Positions 32,077-44,781 of a stretch of DNA of 64,000 bases are shown here, one piece after another. The translations under genes and the position numbers were made by a program. Position 1 is the stretch's first letter; every line of letters begins with the position of its first letter. The notes under the pieces were generated by a model. The model saw only the letters and a list, made by a program, of their open reading frames with translations, was not told where the DNA came from and did no database searches. Origin of the DNA: Branchiostoma floridae (Eukaryota; Chordata; Leptocardii; Amphioxiformes; Branchiostomatidae); contig NC_049985.1 of NCBI RefSeq assembly GCF_000003815.2, positions 14,373,774-14,437,773 on the forward strand, written 5' to 3'.

Positions 32077-35000
32077 TGCTATCGTGTTACCATAGTCTCT
32101 CTTCTTTATCTTGTCCCTCAGTGCCAGACAATTTCAGGCTACTTTGCTCGTGTGGAATACACTTCAAATGCGCATGCACAGCCTTAAGCATCCGTAATGG
32201 CGAAGATGTGAGATAATCGTCACATCGTAAAAAGGAGCGTTTAAACCACACCTCCTTCGACCTTTCATGCAACCGCATAGTGTTCTGTACAACGTCACCT
32301 ACTACTCTTAATTGAAGTTTGACATACTAACATCCGAGCTAGGGACACGTACCGCGTTTCTATAGTAAGCCATATGCATTATTCAAGAAGGGTACTGCAT
32401 GTGGACATTTAAAGAGACAAACTTGTTTTTTACTTTTTGTCATGACAAGAAAAGCAGGGACTAGACTCTGAAGGTTTCCATGTGTGTAGGATTGAGGAAA
32501 CGGGGTTGTAGATATCGACTACTGGGATAAATCGTACATCTAAATAAATTTGTGCATACTACTTCATGCTCACAGTGTACTTCTCTCGTCATGGTATAGG
32601 TGTGTCAAAACACAGTCAGATCAGACAGAAAATATTGTCGATTTTTATGTTTCGAAATCATTTGGAGAGGCCATTTTTTTCTATTTGCCACGAATGACTG
32701 AAATCAGCTGTTGATACTTTTAAACTAAGGCTAGTCGCCAAGGAAAGCTGAAAGAAGGAAAATAAGCTCAGACTAAAACGAGAGTGGAAAAAAGATTACC
32801 CAGGACAAACCACACAGATTGAAACAGAGTTTTGGTATCAATGAACTTTCCATTTTAAAGCAAGTTCATCAAATTTAATTCTTCCTTTTTCTCACTATTT
32901 TGTACAGCACCGCTGTTGCGAGTCGCTCAAAGCCGCTATCCCAAATACAGAAAATATAGATACTTCCATACATTTAAAAAAAAATTGAGTCATTTGGAGA
33001 CTGTTGGACCTTGTATGGATTTTAGATTTTCTCTCGGATACGATTTTTTGAAGATGAAATATGTGTGGTTAATTAATTGACATGTCCTTAGTATAGTTCA
33101 TTGCCTCTTCGCCTTAATTACATGACGCTACGCGCTTACAGCTGATTGGTTAAAGTTGTATCACATGATCACGTGAAGGATCGCATGATCAGGGTGTGTT
33201 TGCAAATTGACATGTGTCTAGAAAAGCGACCTTATTCGGGAAATATCATACAGTTTTTGAAATTTTCTACTTTCACTTGGACACTAAGAAAAGAACATTT
33301 ATGAAAATGAAAAAAAAAAAACTATACTCAACGCCTCCTGCACAAGTCACCGCTGATTTAGTCTCTTGAAATATGGGGTCTCTTGAAATATGAATTTTCC
33401 ATAGTCTCTCTTCTTTATCTTAATCTTTTTCCTCACTGGTTTCCAAATTTGACAAAGTTCAGGCTACTCAGTTCGTGGAGAATTCACTTCAAATGCGATT
33501 ACACAGCCTTAGGCATCTGTTCATGTGAATACGTGAGGTCATCGTCACAGTGACCACTCAAAATGGAGCGCTTAAGTGTCAAAGTGGTCAAACCAGCTCC
33601 GCAGCTCATGATAATTCAGCGACTACAAACGAACGAAATGGTGGAAGTAATAAGTTATCCACGAAGGTAAGAAGAGCTAGCAGAAGGTACGTTTTTTAAA
33701 AAAATACTCGGCCTTAAATTGGCCGACCTTCCGGATATCCAGATTAGATAATCCGATACTAGTAGAAACGTACACGAGCGACATGATTGACCAACTCGCT
33801 CAGTCTCTCTTCTTAATCTTTGCCTCAGTGCCTCCCACTAGACAAATTACAGGCTACTTTGTTCGTGCAGAATACACTTCAAATGCGCATGTACAGGCTT
33901 AGGCGTCTTTACAAGTGAACACCTGAATAGCACTGTCACAATGGGATAGAAAAAAGGAGGTTTAAACCGCGCCTTCTTTGACCTTTCGCGTAACCGCATG
34001 GTGTACTCGTACAGAACCTTGCGTATCAAACTTTACTGAAGTTTGATACAAGTACCATCCGAAGGAGATATGGAATCGCGCCGCGTTTCTTTCGTGCGGC
34101 TCTGTCCAATCATTTTGTTTGTCTTTTGACCAAACATGTACATGTTCGGTCAAACATGTTCAAGGAAGACATATGGATATTGCCAGAAAACTTGTTTTGT
34201 CATGACAAGTAAAACAGGGACTAGACTTCAAGTGTGTCACACAGTCAGAAGACAGGAAATATTGTCGATTTTTATGGAGAGGTCACTTTTTTTCTATTTG
34301 CTATGAATGGCTTAAATAAGTCGTTGATACTAAGGCTAGTTACCGAGGATAGCTGAAAGAAGAGAAATAAGCTCAGACTTAACCGAGATTGGAAAAAAAG
34401 ATTACCTAGGATAAAAACCACACATACTGAAACTATAGTTTTGGTATCTATGATTTCATTGTAACATCGAATGCAAGCAAGTTACTAGTTATAAATTTCA
34501 ATTCTTCATTTTCGCACTGTTTTGCACAGCACCGATGTTGCAAGTCGCTCAAAGCCGCTATCCAAAATACAGAAAAACATTCTACATTCATACATTTTGA
34601 AAAATTAGAGTCATTTGGGGATTGGAGGACTTGGAATGGATTTTAGTAGATTTTTTCCCGAATAAGACTTTGTGAAGACGAGATTTCTGTGGGGTTCATT
34701 GTCCCTTAGTAAAGTTCATTGCGTCTTTTTCTTAATTACATGACGCTACGCGCCTACACTGATTGGTTAAAGTTGTATCACATGTTCACGTGAAGGATCG
34801 CATGATCAACTTGTGTTTGTACATTGACATGTGTTTAAAAAACGGCCTTTTTAGGAAAATATCGTACGTTTTTCGAAATTTTCTATTTTCACATGGACAC
34901 TAATAAAAAGCAAATTTACCAAAATGGAAAAAAAATACACTCAACGCGTCCTGCCGCTGATTTAGTCTCCTGAGATATTTTCCGTTTTTCTATAGTCTCT

Positions 35001-36633
35001 CTTCTTTATCTTGTCCCTCAGTGATTCCCAAACTGACAAAGTTCAGGCTTGTTGGTTCGTACAGAATACACTTTAAATGCGCTTGCACAGCTTTAGGCAT
35101 CTGTTCATGTGAATACGTGAGGTCATCGTCACAGTGGCCACACAAAATGGAGCGCTTAAGTGTCAAAGTGGTCAAACCAGCTCCACCGCTCATGATAATT
35201 CAGCGACTACAAACGAACGAAACTGGTGGAAGTAATAAGTTGTCCACGAAGGTAAGAAGACCTGGCAGAAGGTACGTTTTTTTAAAAATACTCGGCCTTA
35301 AATTGGCCGACCTTCCCGATATCCAGATTAGATAATCCGATACTAGTTGAAAACTTTAAACAAGCAACATCATTGACCAACTCGTTCAGTCTCTCCTCGG
35401 TCTCTTCTGCATCAGTGCCTTCCACTAGACAAATTACAGGCTACTTTGTTCGTGCAGAATACACTTCAATTGCGTCTTTACGAGTGAACACCTGAATAGC
35501 ACTGTCACAATGGCATAGCAAAAATGAGGGTTTAAACCGCACCTTATTTAACCTTTCATATAACCGTATGGTGTACAGAACCTCACGTATTAAACTTTAC
35601 TAAAATGTGACACAAGTACCACTCGAAGGACAGAAAATATTGTCGATTTTCATGTTTCGAAACCATTTGGTGAGGCCATTTTTTCTCTTCGCTATGAATG
35701 GCTGAAATAAGGCTAGTTGAAAGAAGAAAAATAAGCTTAGACTTACCTTAGAGTGAAAAAAAAAATTACCCAGGATGAAAACCACACAGATTGAAACAAT
35801 AGTTTTGGTATCAATGATTTCATTGTAACATCGAATGCACGCAAGTTATTGCTAGTTATAAAATTCAATTCTTCATTTTTCTCACGCACTGTTTTGCACA
35901 GCACCGCTGTTGCAACTCGCTCAAAGACGCTATCCCAACTACAGAAAATATTCTACTTCCATACATTTAAAATGAGTCATTTGGGGATTGGAGGACTTGG
36001 AATGGATTTTAGTAGATTTTCTCACGGAAAAGACATTGTGAAGCCGAGATTTCTGTGGGGTTCATTGTCCCTTAGTAAAGTTCATTACGTCTTTGTCTTA
36101 ATTACATGACGCTACGCGCATATAGCTGATTGGTTCAAGTTGTATCACATGATCACGTGAAGGATCGCATGATCAGGGTGTGTTTGCAGATTGACATGTG
36201 TCTAAAAAAGCGACCTTATCTATTTGGGAAATATCATACAGTTTTTGAAATTTTCTACTTTCACTTGGACACTAAGAAAAGAACATTTATGAAAATGAAA
36301 AAAAAAAGTACACTCAACGCCTCCTGCATAAGTTGCCGCTGATTTAGTCTACTGAAACATTGATGGGATTTTCCGTGTTTTCATAGTCTCTCTTCTTTAT
36401 CTTGTCCCACAGTGGTTCCAAATTGACAAAGTTCAGACTACTTGGCTCGTGCAGAATACACTTCAAATGCGCATTCACATTTAGGCGTCTGTACAGGTGA
36501 ATACGTGAGGTCATCGGCACAGTGACCACGCAAAATGGAGCGCTTAAGTGTCAAAGTGGTCAAACCAGCTCCACCGCTCATGATAATTCAACGACTACAA
36601 ACGAACGAAACTGGTGGAAGTAATAAGTTGCCC

Positions 36634-36712
36634 TTTGTAATAGCCATAGGCTAGTTGGGCAGCCCTGGCTGTGTGTTCGGTGCAGCCAAACCAATAAATA
36701 AATAAATAAAAA
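36634..36712 (+). mobile_element. 5'-truncated retroelement tail with (AATA)n end and 12-bp target duplication
   Basis: The 79-bp insert ends AATAAATAAATAAATAAAAA and is flanked by AATAAGTTGCCC at 36622-36633 and 36713-36724. Sister array units at about 33650 and 35235 show the uninterrupted site (TAATAAGTTGTCCACGAAGG), so this is a clean insertion into one unit after the array was amplified. Confidence 0.85.
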
Positions 36713-37403
36713 AATAAGTTGCCCACGAAGGTAAGAAGAGCTAGCAGAAGGTACGTTTTTTTTAAAATACTCGGCCTTAAATTGGCCGACCTTCCCGATA
36801 TCCAGATTAGATAATCCGATACTAGTTGAAAACTTTAAACAAGCAACATCATTGACCAACTCGTTCAGTCTCTCCTCGGTCTCTTCTGCATCAGTGCCTT
36901 CCACTAGACAATTTCAGGCTACTTTGTTCGTGCAGAATACACTTCAATTGCGCATGTACAGGCTTAGGCGTTTTTACGAGTGGACACCTGAATAGCACTG
37001 TCACAATGGCAAAAGGGAGAATTTAAACCGCACCTTCTTTGACCTTTCGCGTAACTGCATGGTGTACAGAACATCACGTATTAAACTTTACTAAAATTTG
37101 ATACAAGTACCATCCGAAGGAGATACAGACTTGCGCCGCCTTTCTTTTTTTTCGTGCGGCTCTATCCAACGATTTTGTTCGTCCTTTAGCTAACCATGTG
37201 CATTATTCCCGAACGGCATTGCATGTGAATATTGCCAGAAAACTTGTTTTTGCCATGACAAGAAAAAAAAGCAGGGAGTGGACTATGAAGGTTTCCATGC
37301 GTGTAGGATTTTTTAAAGCGAACGGGGTAACGACTACTGGGATAAATCTTAACATGCATTGGCATAATACCGGCCGTAAGACTTATACCGGCCGTTGCAC
37401 AGC

Positions 37404-37877
37404 NNNNNNNNNNNNNNNNNNNNNNNNNNNNNNNNNNNNNNNNNNNNNNNNNNNNNNNNNNNNNNNNNNNNNNNNNNNNNNNNNNNNNNNNNNNNNNNNN
37501 NNNNNNNNNNNNNNNNNNNNNNNNNNNNNNNNNNNNNNNNNNNNNNNNNNNNNNNNNNNNNNNNNNNNNNNNNNNNNNNNNNNNNNNNNNNNNNNNNNNN
37601 NNNNNNNNNNNNNNNNNNNNNNNNNNNNNNNNNNNNNNNNNNNNNNNNNNNNNNNNNNNNNNNNNNNNNNNNNNNNNNNNNNNNNNNNNNNNNNNNNNNN
37701 NNNNNNNNNNNNNNNNNNNNNNNNNNNNNNNNNNNNNNNNNNNNNNNNNNNNNNNNNNNNNNNNNNNNNNNNNNNNNNNNNNNNNNNNNNNNNNNNNNNN
37801 NNNNNNNNNNNNNNNNNNNNNNNNNNNNNNNNNNNNNNNNNNNNNNNNNNNNNNNNNNNNNNNNNNNNNNNNNNNNN
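37404..37877. other. Assembly gap of 474 N
   Basis: The gap interrupts the tandem array, as expected where repeat units hinder assembly. Open frames crossing it are artefacts of the N run. Confidence 0.98.
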
Positions 37878-38100
37878 TTCTGAGGTATGCACACTTCAGA
37901 CATCTAGGTGTCCAATACATCATTCGATTACAATGCATTCGAAGACAACAAGGCCAAACGTTTTCAGTATCTTTTTCGGGACAGGCAGCTCGTCGTGGGA
38001 CGAACACACCGTCACATTCATTGCCAGATTTGTAGATCATAATTACACAAGCTCACGCCACAAGACGAACATGATTCAACAGCAATCTTGAATTTCTATT

Positions 38101-38150
38101 GGTGACCCCAAGGAGCTTTTATCAGCCTGATAAAAGCTCCTTGGTGACCC
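38101..38150. repeat. Perfect 16-bp-arm palindrome flanked by direct 8-bp repeats
   Basis: The arms 38110-38125 (AAGGAGCTTTTATCAG) and 38127-38142 are exact inverted copies around a single C, and GGTGACCC flanks them at 38101-38108 and 38143-38150. The flanking direct repeats look like an 8-bp target duplication around a minimal foldback element. The surrounding 37878-38650 has no recognised gene. Confidence 0.8.
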
Positions 38151-41129
38151 ACAACTCATGTAAAAGTGTGAAGAACCGTTGCATAATAGCCCGAATCTAC
38201 GACTGAATTCGAATGGGCAAAATTGAACGTACGCAGCCATTTTCCCGCCATTTTTATATCTACGCTAGCAGTAAAGTGTTACGTCATAGCGGTTGTGACA
38301 GACAAAGTTAAATGAAAATTCTTGACAGTATACGTCCGTTTTCTCATGACATTTTGTATGCTCATGCAGGTTTATGTTTTATGCATTTACTAACAGAAAA
38401 GGAAGGAACATGAAGGATGTATAAAGGTACATAGCGACAGTTAATTGTGCCGTGTTTCTTCCGGACGGTATTTTGTACCCCCTCTCAACCACGCGCCCGT
38501 TCGCCGTGTAATTCCGCGGCGTGTTACAATTACGATATTACGCTTTTAGCAGGACAAGAGTGGCAGAAAAGTTACACAGAAGAAGTGGCAAGGGTAAGCT
38601 ATAACAGCAACATGTAACTGGAGAAAATGATGCGTTGACAATTTGTCAAATCAGTATGGCTAGAGAAATCGTCGTAAACGTGCCGGTATTATGATAATAG
38701 ATGTTACATATAATTTAACTTGTACACCCATGTACACAATGTACTTCTCGTCATGGTATAGGTGTGTCAAAACAAACAAATCAGACAGAAAATTTTGTCG
38801 ATTTTCATGATTCGAAATCATTTGGAGAGGCAATTTTTTCTATTTGCCATGAATGGCTCAAATAAGCCATTGATACTTTTAAACTAAGGCTAGTCACTGA
38901 GGATAGCTCAAAGAAGAAGGGAAATAAGGTCAGACTAAACCGAGAGTGTCAAAAAAGATTACGCAACTGCAGGGGGAAAACCACACAGAGTTAAACTACA
39001 GTATATTTTTGGTATCCATGAACTTTTCATTGTAACATCGAATGCACAAAAATTTACTAGTAATCAAATTCAATTCTTCATTTTTCTCACTGTTTTGTAC
39101 AGCACCGCTGTTGCAAGTCGATCAAAGCCGCTATCCCAAATACAGAAAAAAATTCTACTGAAAATAATTTAGGGATTGTAGGACTTTGTATGGATTGTAG
39201 ATTTTCTCACGGATAAGACTTTTTAAAGCTAAGATTTCTGTGAGGTTCATTGTCCCTGAGAAAAGTTCATTGCGTCTTCGTCTTAATTACATGACGCTAC
39301 TCGCATACAGCTGATTGGTTAAAGTTGTATCACATGATCACGTGAAGGATCGTATGATCAGCTTGTGTTTTTCAGATTAACATATGTTTAGAAAAATGGC
39401 GTTTTTAGGGAAATATCATACAGTTTTTGAAATTCTCTACTTTCACATGGACACTAAGAAAAGAAAATGTATGAAAATGAAAAAAAAACTACACTCAACG
39501 TCTCCTGTGTAAGTCGCGACGTCGTCGCTGATTTAGTCGCTTGAAATATGGATTTTCCATAGTCTCTCTTCTTTTCCTGTCCCTCACTGGTTTCCGATTT
39601 TGACAAAGTTCAGACTACTTGGCTCGTGTAGAAACATTTATGCGCATGCACAGCCTTAGGCGTTAGTACAAGTAAATATGTGTGTTCATCGGCTCTGTCC
39701 AGTCATTTTGTTTGCCTTTTAACTAAGCATGTACATTATCTAAGAAGGGTACTGCATGTGGACATTTATAGAAAACTTGTTTTGTCATGACAAAAATACA
39801 AAGACTAGACCTCAGAAGGTTTCCATGTGTGTAGGATTGGGTTAATGGGGTTGTAAATATCGACTACTGGGATAAATCGTATATATAAATAAATTTGTAC
39901 ACACGTGTTCATGTACACCATGTACCTCTCGTCATGTTGTGTCAAAACACACGGCCAGAAGATAGGAAATATTGTCAATATTGCAACCATTTTTTTTTTT
40001 TGCCATGAATGGCTAAAATAAGTTGCTGAGAGTTTTAAACTAAGGCTAATCACTGATGATAGCTAAAAGAAGGGAAATAAGCTCAGACTAAACCGAGAGT
40101 GAAAAAAAAAAGATGACTCGTAGTGAAACTATAGTTTTGGTATCCATGGACTTTTCATTATAACATCTAATGTACGCAAGTTAAACAATACTTCATTTTT
40201 CTACTGTGTTGTACAACTTCGTTGTTGCAAGTCGCTCAAAGCCGCTATCCCAAAAACAGAAAAATATGTTATTGCCATAGATTTAAAAAAACATGTCATT
40301 TGGGGATTGTAGGACTTGGAGTAGATTTTAGATTTTCTCTCGGATAAGACTCTTTGAAGGTGGACTTTCTGTAGGGTTCATTGTCCCTTAGTAAAGTTCA
40401 TTGCGTCTTCGTCTTAATTACATGACGCTACGCGCTTACAGCTGATTGGTTGAAGTTGTATCACATGTTCACGTGTAGGATCGCATGATCAGCTTGTTGT
40501 ATTTGCAGATTGACATATGTTTAGAAAAACCGCCCTTTTAAGTAAATATCGTACAGTTTTTAAAATTTCTACTTTCACATGGGCACTAAAGAAAAGAAAA
40601 TTTATGAAAGTGAAAAAAATACCCTCAACGCCTCCTGCATAAGTCACCACTGATTTAGTCTGTTGTAATATTGATTGGATTTTCCGTGTTTCCATAGTCT
40701 CTCTTCTTTATCTTGTCCCTCAGTGGTTCCCTATTGACAAAGTTCAGACTACTTGGCTCGTGCAGAAAACACTTCAAATGCGCATGCACAGCCTTAGGCA
40801 TTTGTACAAATGAATACTTGAAAGCATTGTCACAATGGCATCGTTAAAAGGAGTTTTTGAACCACACCTCCCTTGATCTTTCGCGTAATCGCATGGTGTA
40901 CAGAACCTCACGTGTTGAACTTTACTGAAGTTTGATTCAATTGACCCTTTTTCGGAAATATCATACAGTTCTTTCAGATTTTCTACGTTTACATGGACCA
41001 TAAGAAAAGAAAATTTATCGACACCAAAAAAACTTTGTGGATTCAACGTCTCCTGCATAAGTCGCTACTGAATCTGACCTTTTGTGGAGTTCATTGTTCG
41101 TAAAAATTACCCAGTGTTCACGTGGAGTA

Positions 41130-41515
41130 CTAATGATACTTTGATGACAGATACATACATGGTGCACAAGTTGATCATGCACTACTACCATCCATGAACA
41201 TGCGTCAGCCATGATCTTGTCGCGTGAACAGGGGGCGTACCTATAACTTTCTGACAGCTTTAACCAATGCGAGTGTTCATTTCTCCTGATGTATTTGCAT
41301 TACAATACCTGACTGTCAATCATATCTAACTGTCAAACACACCAAATTCTGTTCAGCGGCTATAAATTTCGGGCAAGACCCGCACAAACCCCAGTTTCTC
41401 CGGAACTCCGAAGCTATCCAGACTGCGGACCGTCATCCCAGCGGACAACCTCAGCGCCTTACTTCAGTTGACCAGAACTTGTAAGTTTGTCCTTGTCAGT
41501 TACCGATTAGATTAA
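41130..41515 (+). promoter_or_regulatory. Promoter plus non-coding first-exon module, copy B
   Basis: CCAAT (TTTAACCAATGCGA, about 41258), octamer ATTTGCAT at 41293-41300, ACAATACCTGACTGTCAAT, and a good TATA box TATAAATTT at 41361 are followed at about +30 by CCCCAGTTTCTCCGGAACTC. The first exon ends at CTT/GTAAGT (41480/41481). This is the copy with the best TATA box and is taken to drive the beta-trefoil gene at 44782-48050. The transcription start near 41390 is inferred from TATA spacing. Confidence 0.78.
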
Positions 41516-41929
41516 ACAAGTTTTTGTTGCGTTCTTAGCTTATTCTGGGTTTGGGCACAGTCAGGGATTTAAATGATGATTGCGAGTGATACATTTGATC
41601 TGAAAAAGACTTTTAATCTTGGACGTGCGAAGACTGATCACCACCATGTCATTTCTTTGTCAGTATGTCGCATGTAATCAAGTGTCCCTCGATTGTCAGA
41701 CGGTACAATCCCGGTGCCGTGGTCCCCAAACAGACCTGGTCGTGGACCGCGATCTACAATGGACCAGGACCCGAAATTGACGTTTTTTGTACCAATGAGA
41801 GAGACCAGAGCTACCATGGATTTTTTTAAATATGTAATAACCAAGTTAATTTTGAAAAAAATTCCATGGTAGCTCTATCTGGTCCCTCTCGGTGGTACAA
41901 AAACGGCCATGGACTATGCCTCACTTGAA

Positions 41930-43810
41930 CCAAGAACAGCATTGCGCGCCGTTTTTTTTTCGTACGGCGTATTGAGATTTTGATTAAAATGTGTTTTGTC
42001 TTGCTCACTTTCTGTCTCGTTCTTTTATTGTTATCTTGAGAACACTTGAGATTGTTTTCTTTTTGATATACGAAGAGTCTCGTTAGAATCCAACGCAACT
42101 TCAGATGCCTCCAGCAACATGATTTTTAGGTTGAACACTTTGATAAGATACTTTTGAAAGGATTGCAAGGCCAGGAATTTTGAGACGTTTTAAAAAAGCC
42201 CAAGGCCCGCAAAGCAACGTTGAAGGATAAGCCATTCAGACCTTATCGAGTTTGAGACTACTACTCCGCGCCATCGGGAACACTTCGCCGCCCTGGTCGC
42301 GCTAAGGGTCGATCACACTTCGCACGTACTACTGATTGAAGGCTTGCTAAACTTTTTACCGGGTGCGACGCGATTTTGCACTTCTCTGGGCTGCTCAATG
42401 TGGGTCCCTTTTTTCCGGTGCGTAGCCCAGAGAAGCGGTTGGTTCAACCGTCCAACCCTTCAACCGTTCTCTTCTATTTCACCCTCGTTAAACTCCAGCT
42501 CCGGCCCGCACGGTCCAGCTCTTGCCCGCACTGATTCCAGCTCCGGCCCGCACGTTCCAGCTCCGGCCCACACGTCCCAGCTCCGACCCGCACGGTCCAG
42601 CTCTTGCCCGCACTGATTCCAGCTCCGGCCCGCACGTCCTAAGCTCCGGCCCACACGTCCCAGCTCCGGCCCGCACTGATTCCAGCTCCGGCCTGCACGT
42701 CCCAGCTCCGGCCCACACGTCCCAGCTCCGGCCCGCACGGTCCCTTTTTCACTAAAAAATTGCCCCCAAAAGTTTAAAAGTTGCCCATTTTAAGAAACTT
42801 TCGGAACGATATGCAAAACTTTTTAGCGCATTCGTTGGCTAACATGTTCACCCATCCCCTGACCGAATATGACGGCCCAAGACCCGCTGGTTTTTGAGAT
42901 TACCCCATACCTCCCGTCGCGATACCATAAGTCAGGCGCGCCTAGGCGTAGAACGCCATACAATTAAAGTTTCCGCTTTACGCACTGAAGGAACGCACGA
43001 TCTTTAATAAATACAGATAACATGGATAACATGACTGTCCATTTCTTTGTAAGACAAATCTCATGTAATGTTTTTTTAATAGAGGACAGACCAATTCAGT
43101 AATTCGATGTTTAAAAACTCTTTTTTCATGTGATTTTGTTTAACATTCAGGCTTTTTCCAAAATACGCATCGGGCAGCTTTTTTCAGAAGCTTTCTTATT
43201 ACCGTTGAAATGATAGACGCGGCCGATCGATATCCTGACTTCCAAAGATCGTTGCCGGATTCCATCGCACAGCTGGTCGGTCCGGGTTCTGCTGGTCCAC
43301 CGTGTAGACCGCTTCAGCACCTACCGTGGAGTTGACGCAAGAGGAACGAAGTCAAGCAGCCTCAGCTACGAACAGTTACGGATATCCCGCCATGCCTTCC
43401 AAGAACCAAGAACAAAACTGCGCCGCAGTGTACGCCTCTTTATTTCTCTACGGCGTATTGAGATTTTGATTAAAGTTTGTTTTGTCTTGCTCATTTTCCG
43501 TCTCGTTCTTTTATCGATCTCCAGAACACAGATTTGCTTTCTTGTGATACATGTATGTGAATAGTCTTGTTAGAATCAAACTCAATTCCAGATGGGTTCA
43601 TGCCTGTGGCGACGTGATTTTGAAGTTGAATACTTGAATAAAATGATCAACAAACCATTACAGGGTCTGGAATTGCAAGGATGCTTTCAGAAAACCCACA
43701 ATCAAAGCGAGATATGGAACGATAAACCACTCGTTCGCTGACCTTTGAGTCTGATGATACAACTCCGCGCGCGCCGCACCGGGAAACTTCGCCGCCCTGC
43801 CTACATATAA
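41930..43810. repeat. Internal direct duplication in the first intron of the beta-trefoil gene
   Basis: CGGCGTATTGAGATTTTGAT, with TTTTGTCTTGCTCA and CTCGTTCTTTTAT, occurs at 41960-42030 and 43450-43515. The phrase CACTTCGCCGCCCTG-like occurs at about 42280 and 43785. Related blocks appear at 55452-55560, 57115-57160 and 58102-58230 in the paralogous locus. The intron is therefore a mosaic of blocks shared between the two loci. No coding exon was recognised. Confidence 0.7.
42493..42748. repeat. GC-rich minisatellite, 18-22 bp units
   Basis: About twelve units of CCAGCTCCGGCCCGCACGT and variants (GGTCCAGCTCTTGCCCGCACTGATT) occur in tandem with a higher-order pattern. The array is GC-rich in an AT-rich intron and keeps long frames open on both strands (minus: RAGAGTCGPEL-type repeats), which are by-products of the repeat. 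Confidence 0.9.
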
Positions 43811-44249
43811 CTGTTGTGTTACAGATATGCATTTGCCTCGATACAAGAATTTCCAGCACTTTTGCAAAACCTTGAAAATCCTTTTTCTCAAATCAAACTC
43901 TAGCTCAACTGCATCTTCTATTTTCACTGGATGCTCATATCATACCACCTAATTGCATTTCTTACAAAGGATTAGCCTTAGGGTGAAAGAACTGATTCAA
44001 CGCACCCGTTTCACTTTTATTGATAGAGCCATATATATCTGAATATATATATATATACTAGATACATGAATCACTCTCTACTTCTGCAGATATATGTGTA
44101 ATTATAATGCTAGGAAATTTTTAACTTTTGGGTCCATGAGGATGACATTTCCCTGCTCTACTCCACAAATCTTAATTTATCTCCAAAACCTCTTCAGGAA
44201 TAGCGATATTGAAGTGTTGATGACTAGCCCCGATCTGTGTATGGGATCA

Positions 44250-44319
44250 TAAGGCCTGCTCTTTTGCTATAACCAGCGAATGAATTTATGAGGTGGTTAT
44301 AGCAAATGACCAGGCCTTA
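44250..44319. mobile_element. 70-bp foldback MITE-like element
   Basis: The left arm 44250-44275 (TAAGGCCTGCTCTTTTGCTA...) and right arm 44294-44319 are inverted copies over 26 bases with two mismatches, around an 18-bp spacer. The paralogous intron near 61150 lacks it. No target duplication was recognised. Confidence 0.65.
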
Positions 44320-44781
44320 GAGCACCATATACACTGAGAAATTGGCGGGTCATCAACGATATTATCATATAGACTATCCAGATTGACTGACCCTGCTTGC
44401 ACCGCTTTGCCCAATTGTCTCTGGTTAAGCTTTTCAGATTCCCGCCCGTCAGCCGCTTGATGTTGCTTCCGGGTGTTTTCCCGTGACTCCGAAAATAAGT
44501 CTTAATCAAAGACCCTTCATCCTTGGTGCATATCTGATCTTGTGATCCAGCCCTCTTCAAAGATGGGCAATGGGGCATATGTTTTGCTCCTTTTGATTAG
44601 TCAATGATCTAAATAACTCTTATTCCGATTTACCAGTTCCCTGTGTATCGCTCCTTCTGATTGAGTGGGGCGGTTATACTTTGATGAACCGCTTAAGAAG
44701 TTAACTCAAATTTCGTCTGGTGATTGACACCACTTTTTGTGTTTCTTTTTCATCTAGAAAACGAAGCGTCCCAATCCAGAA

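Larger units (their letters stand above)
32080..41030 (+). repeat. Degenerate tandem array of 1.1-1.6 kb units with CCAAT/E-box core
   Basis: Several blocks recur in fixed order: CATAGTCTCTCTTCTTTATC (about 32090, 33405, 34993, 36384, 39560, 40695), GTTGCAAGTCGCTCAAAGCC (about 32915, 34535, 35910, 39105, 40225), and GATTGGTTAAAGTTGTATCA followed by CATGATCACGTGA. The last core is at 33161-33176, 34778-34793, 36145-36160, 39330-39345 and 40461-40476. Spacings of 1617, 1367, 3185 (across the gap) and 1131 bp show variable units and suggest a unit lost in the gap. The units have no conserved open frame. Related text occurs at 53440-53530 and 54600-54760, linking the array to the upstream parts of promoter modules B and C. 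The array ends directly before module B. Confidence 0.85.

Noticed and set aside
37186-38091. Long open frames of about 290 codons on both strands
   Set aside because: They are open only because the 474-N gap contains no stop codons.
32080-41030. The tandem units as a multi-copy coding gene array
   Set aside because: No frame is conserved between units; open stretches start and stop at different places in each unit.
42460-42755. Repetitive open frames on both strands (RAGAGTCGPEL and SSSGPHVPAPA types)
   Set aside because: By-products of the GC-rich 18-22 bp minisatellite.
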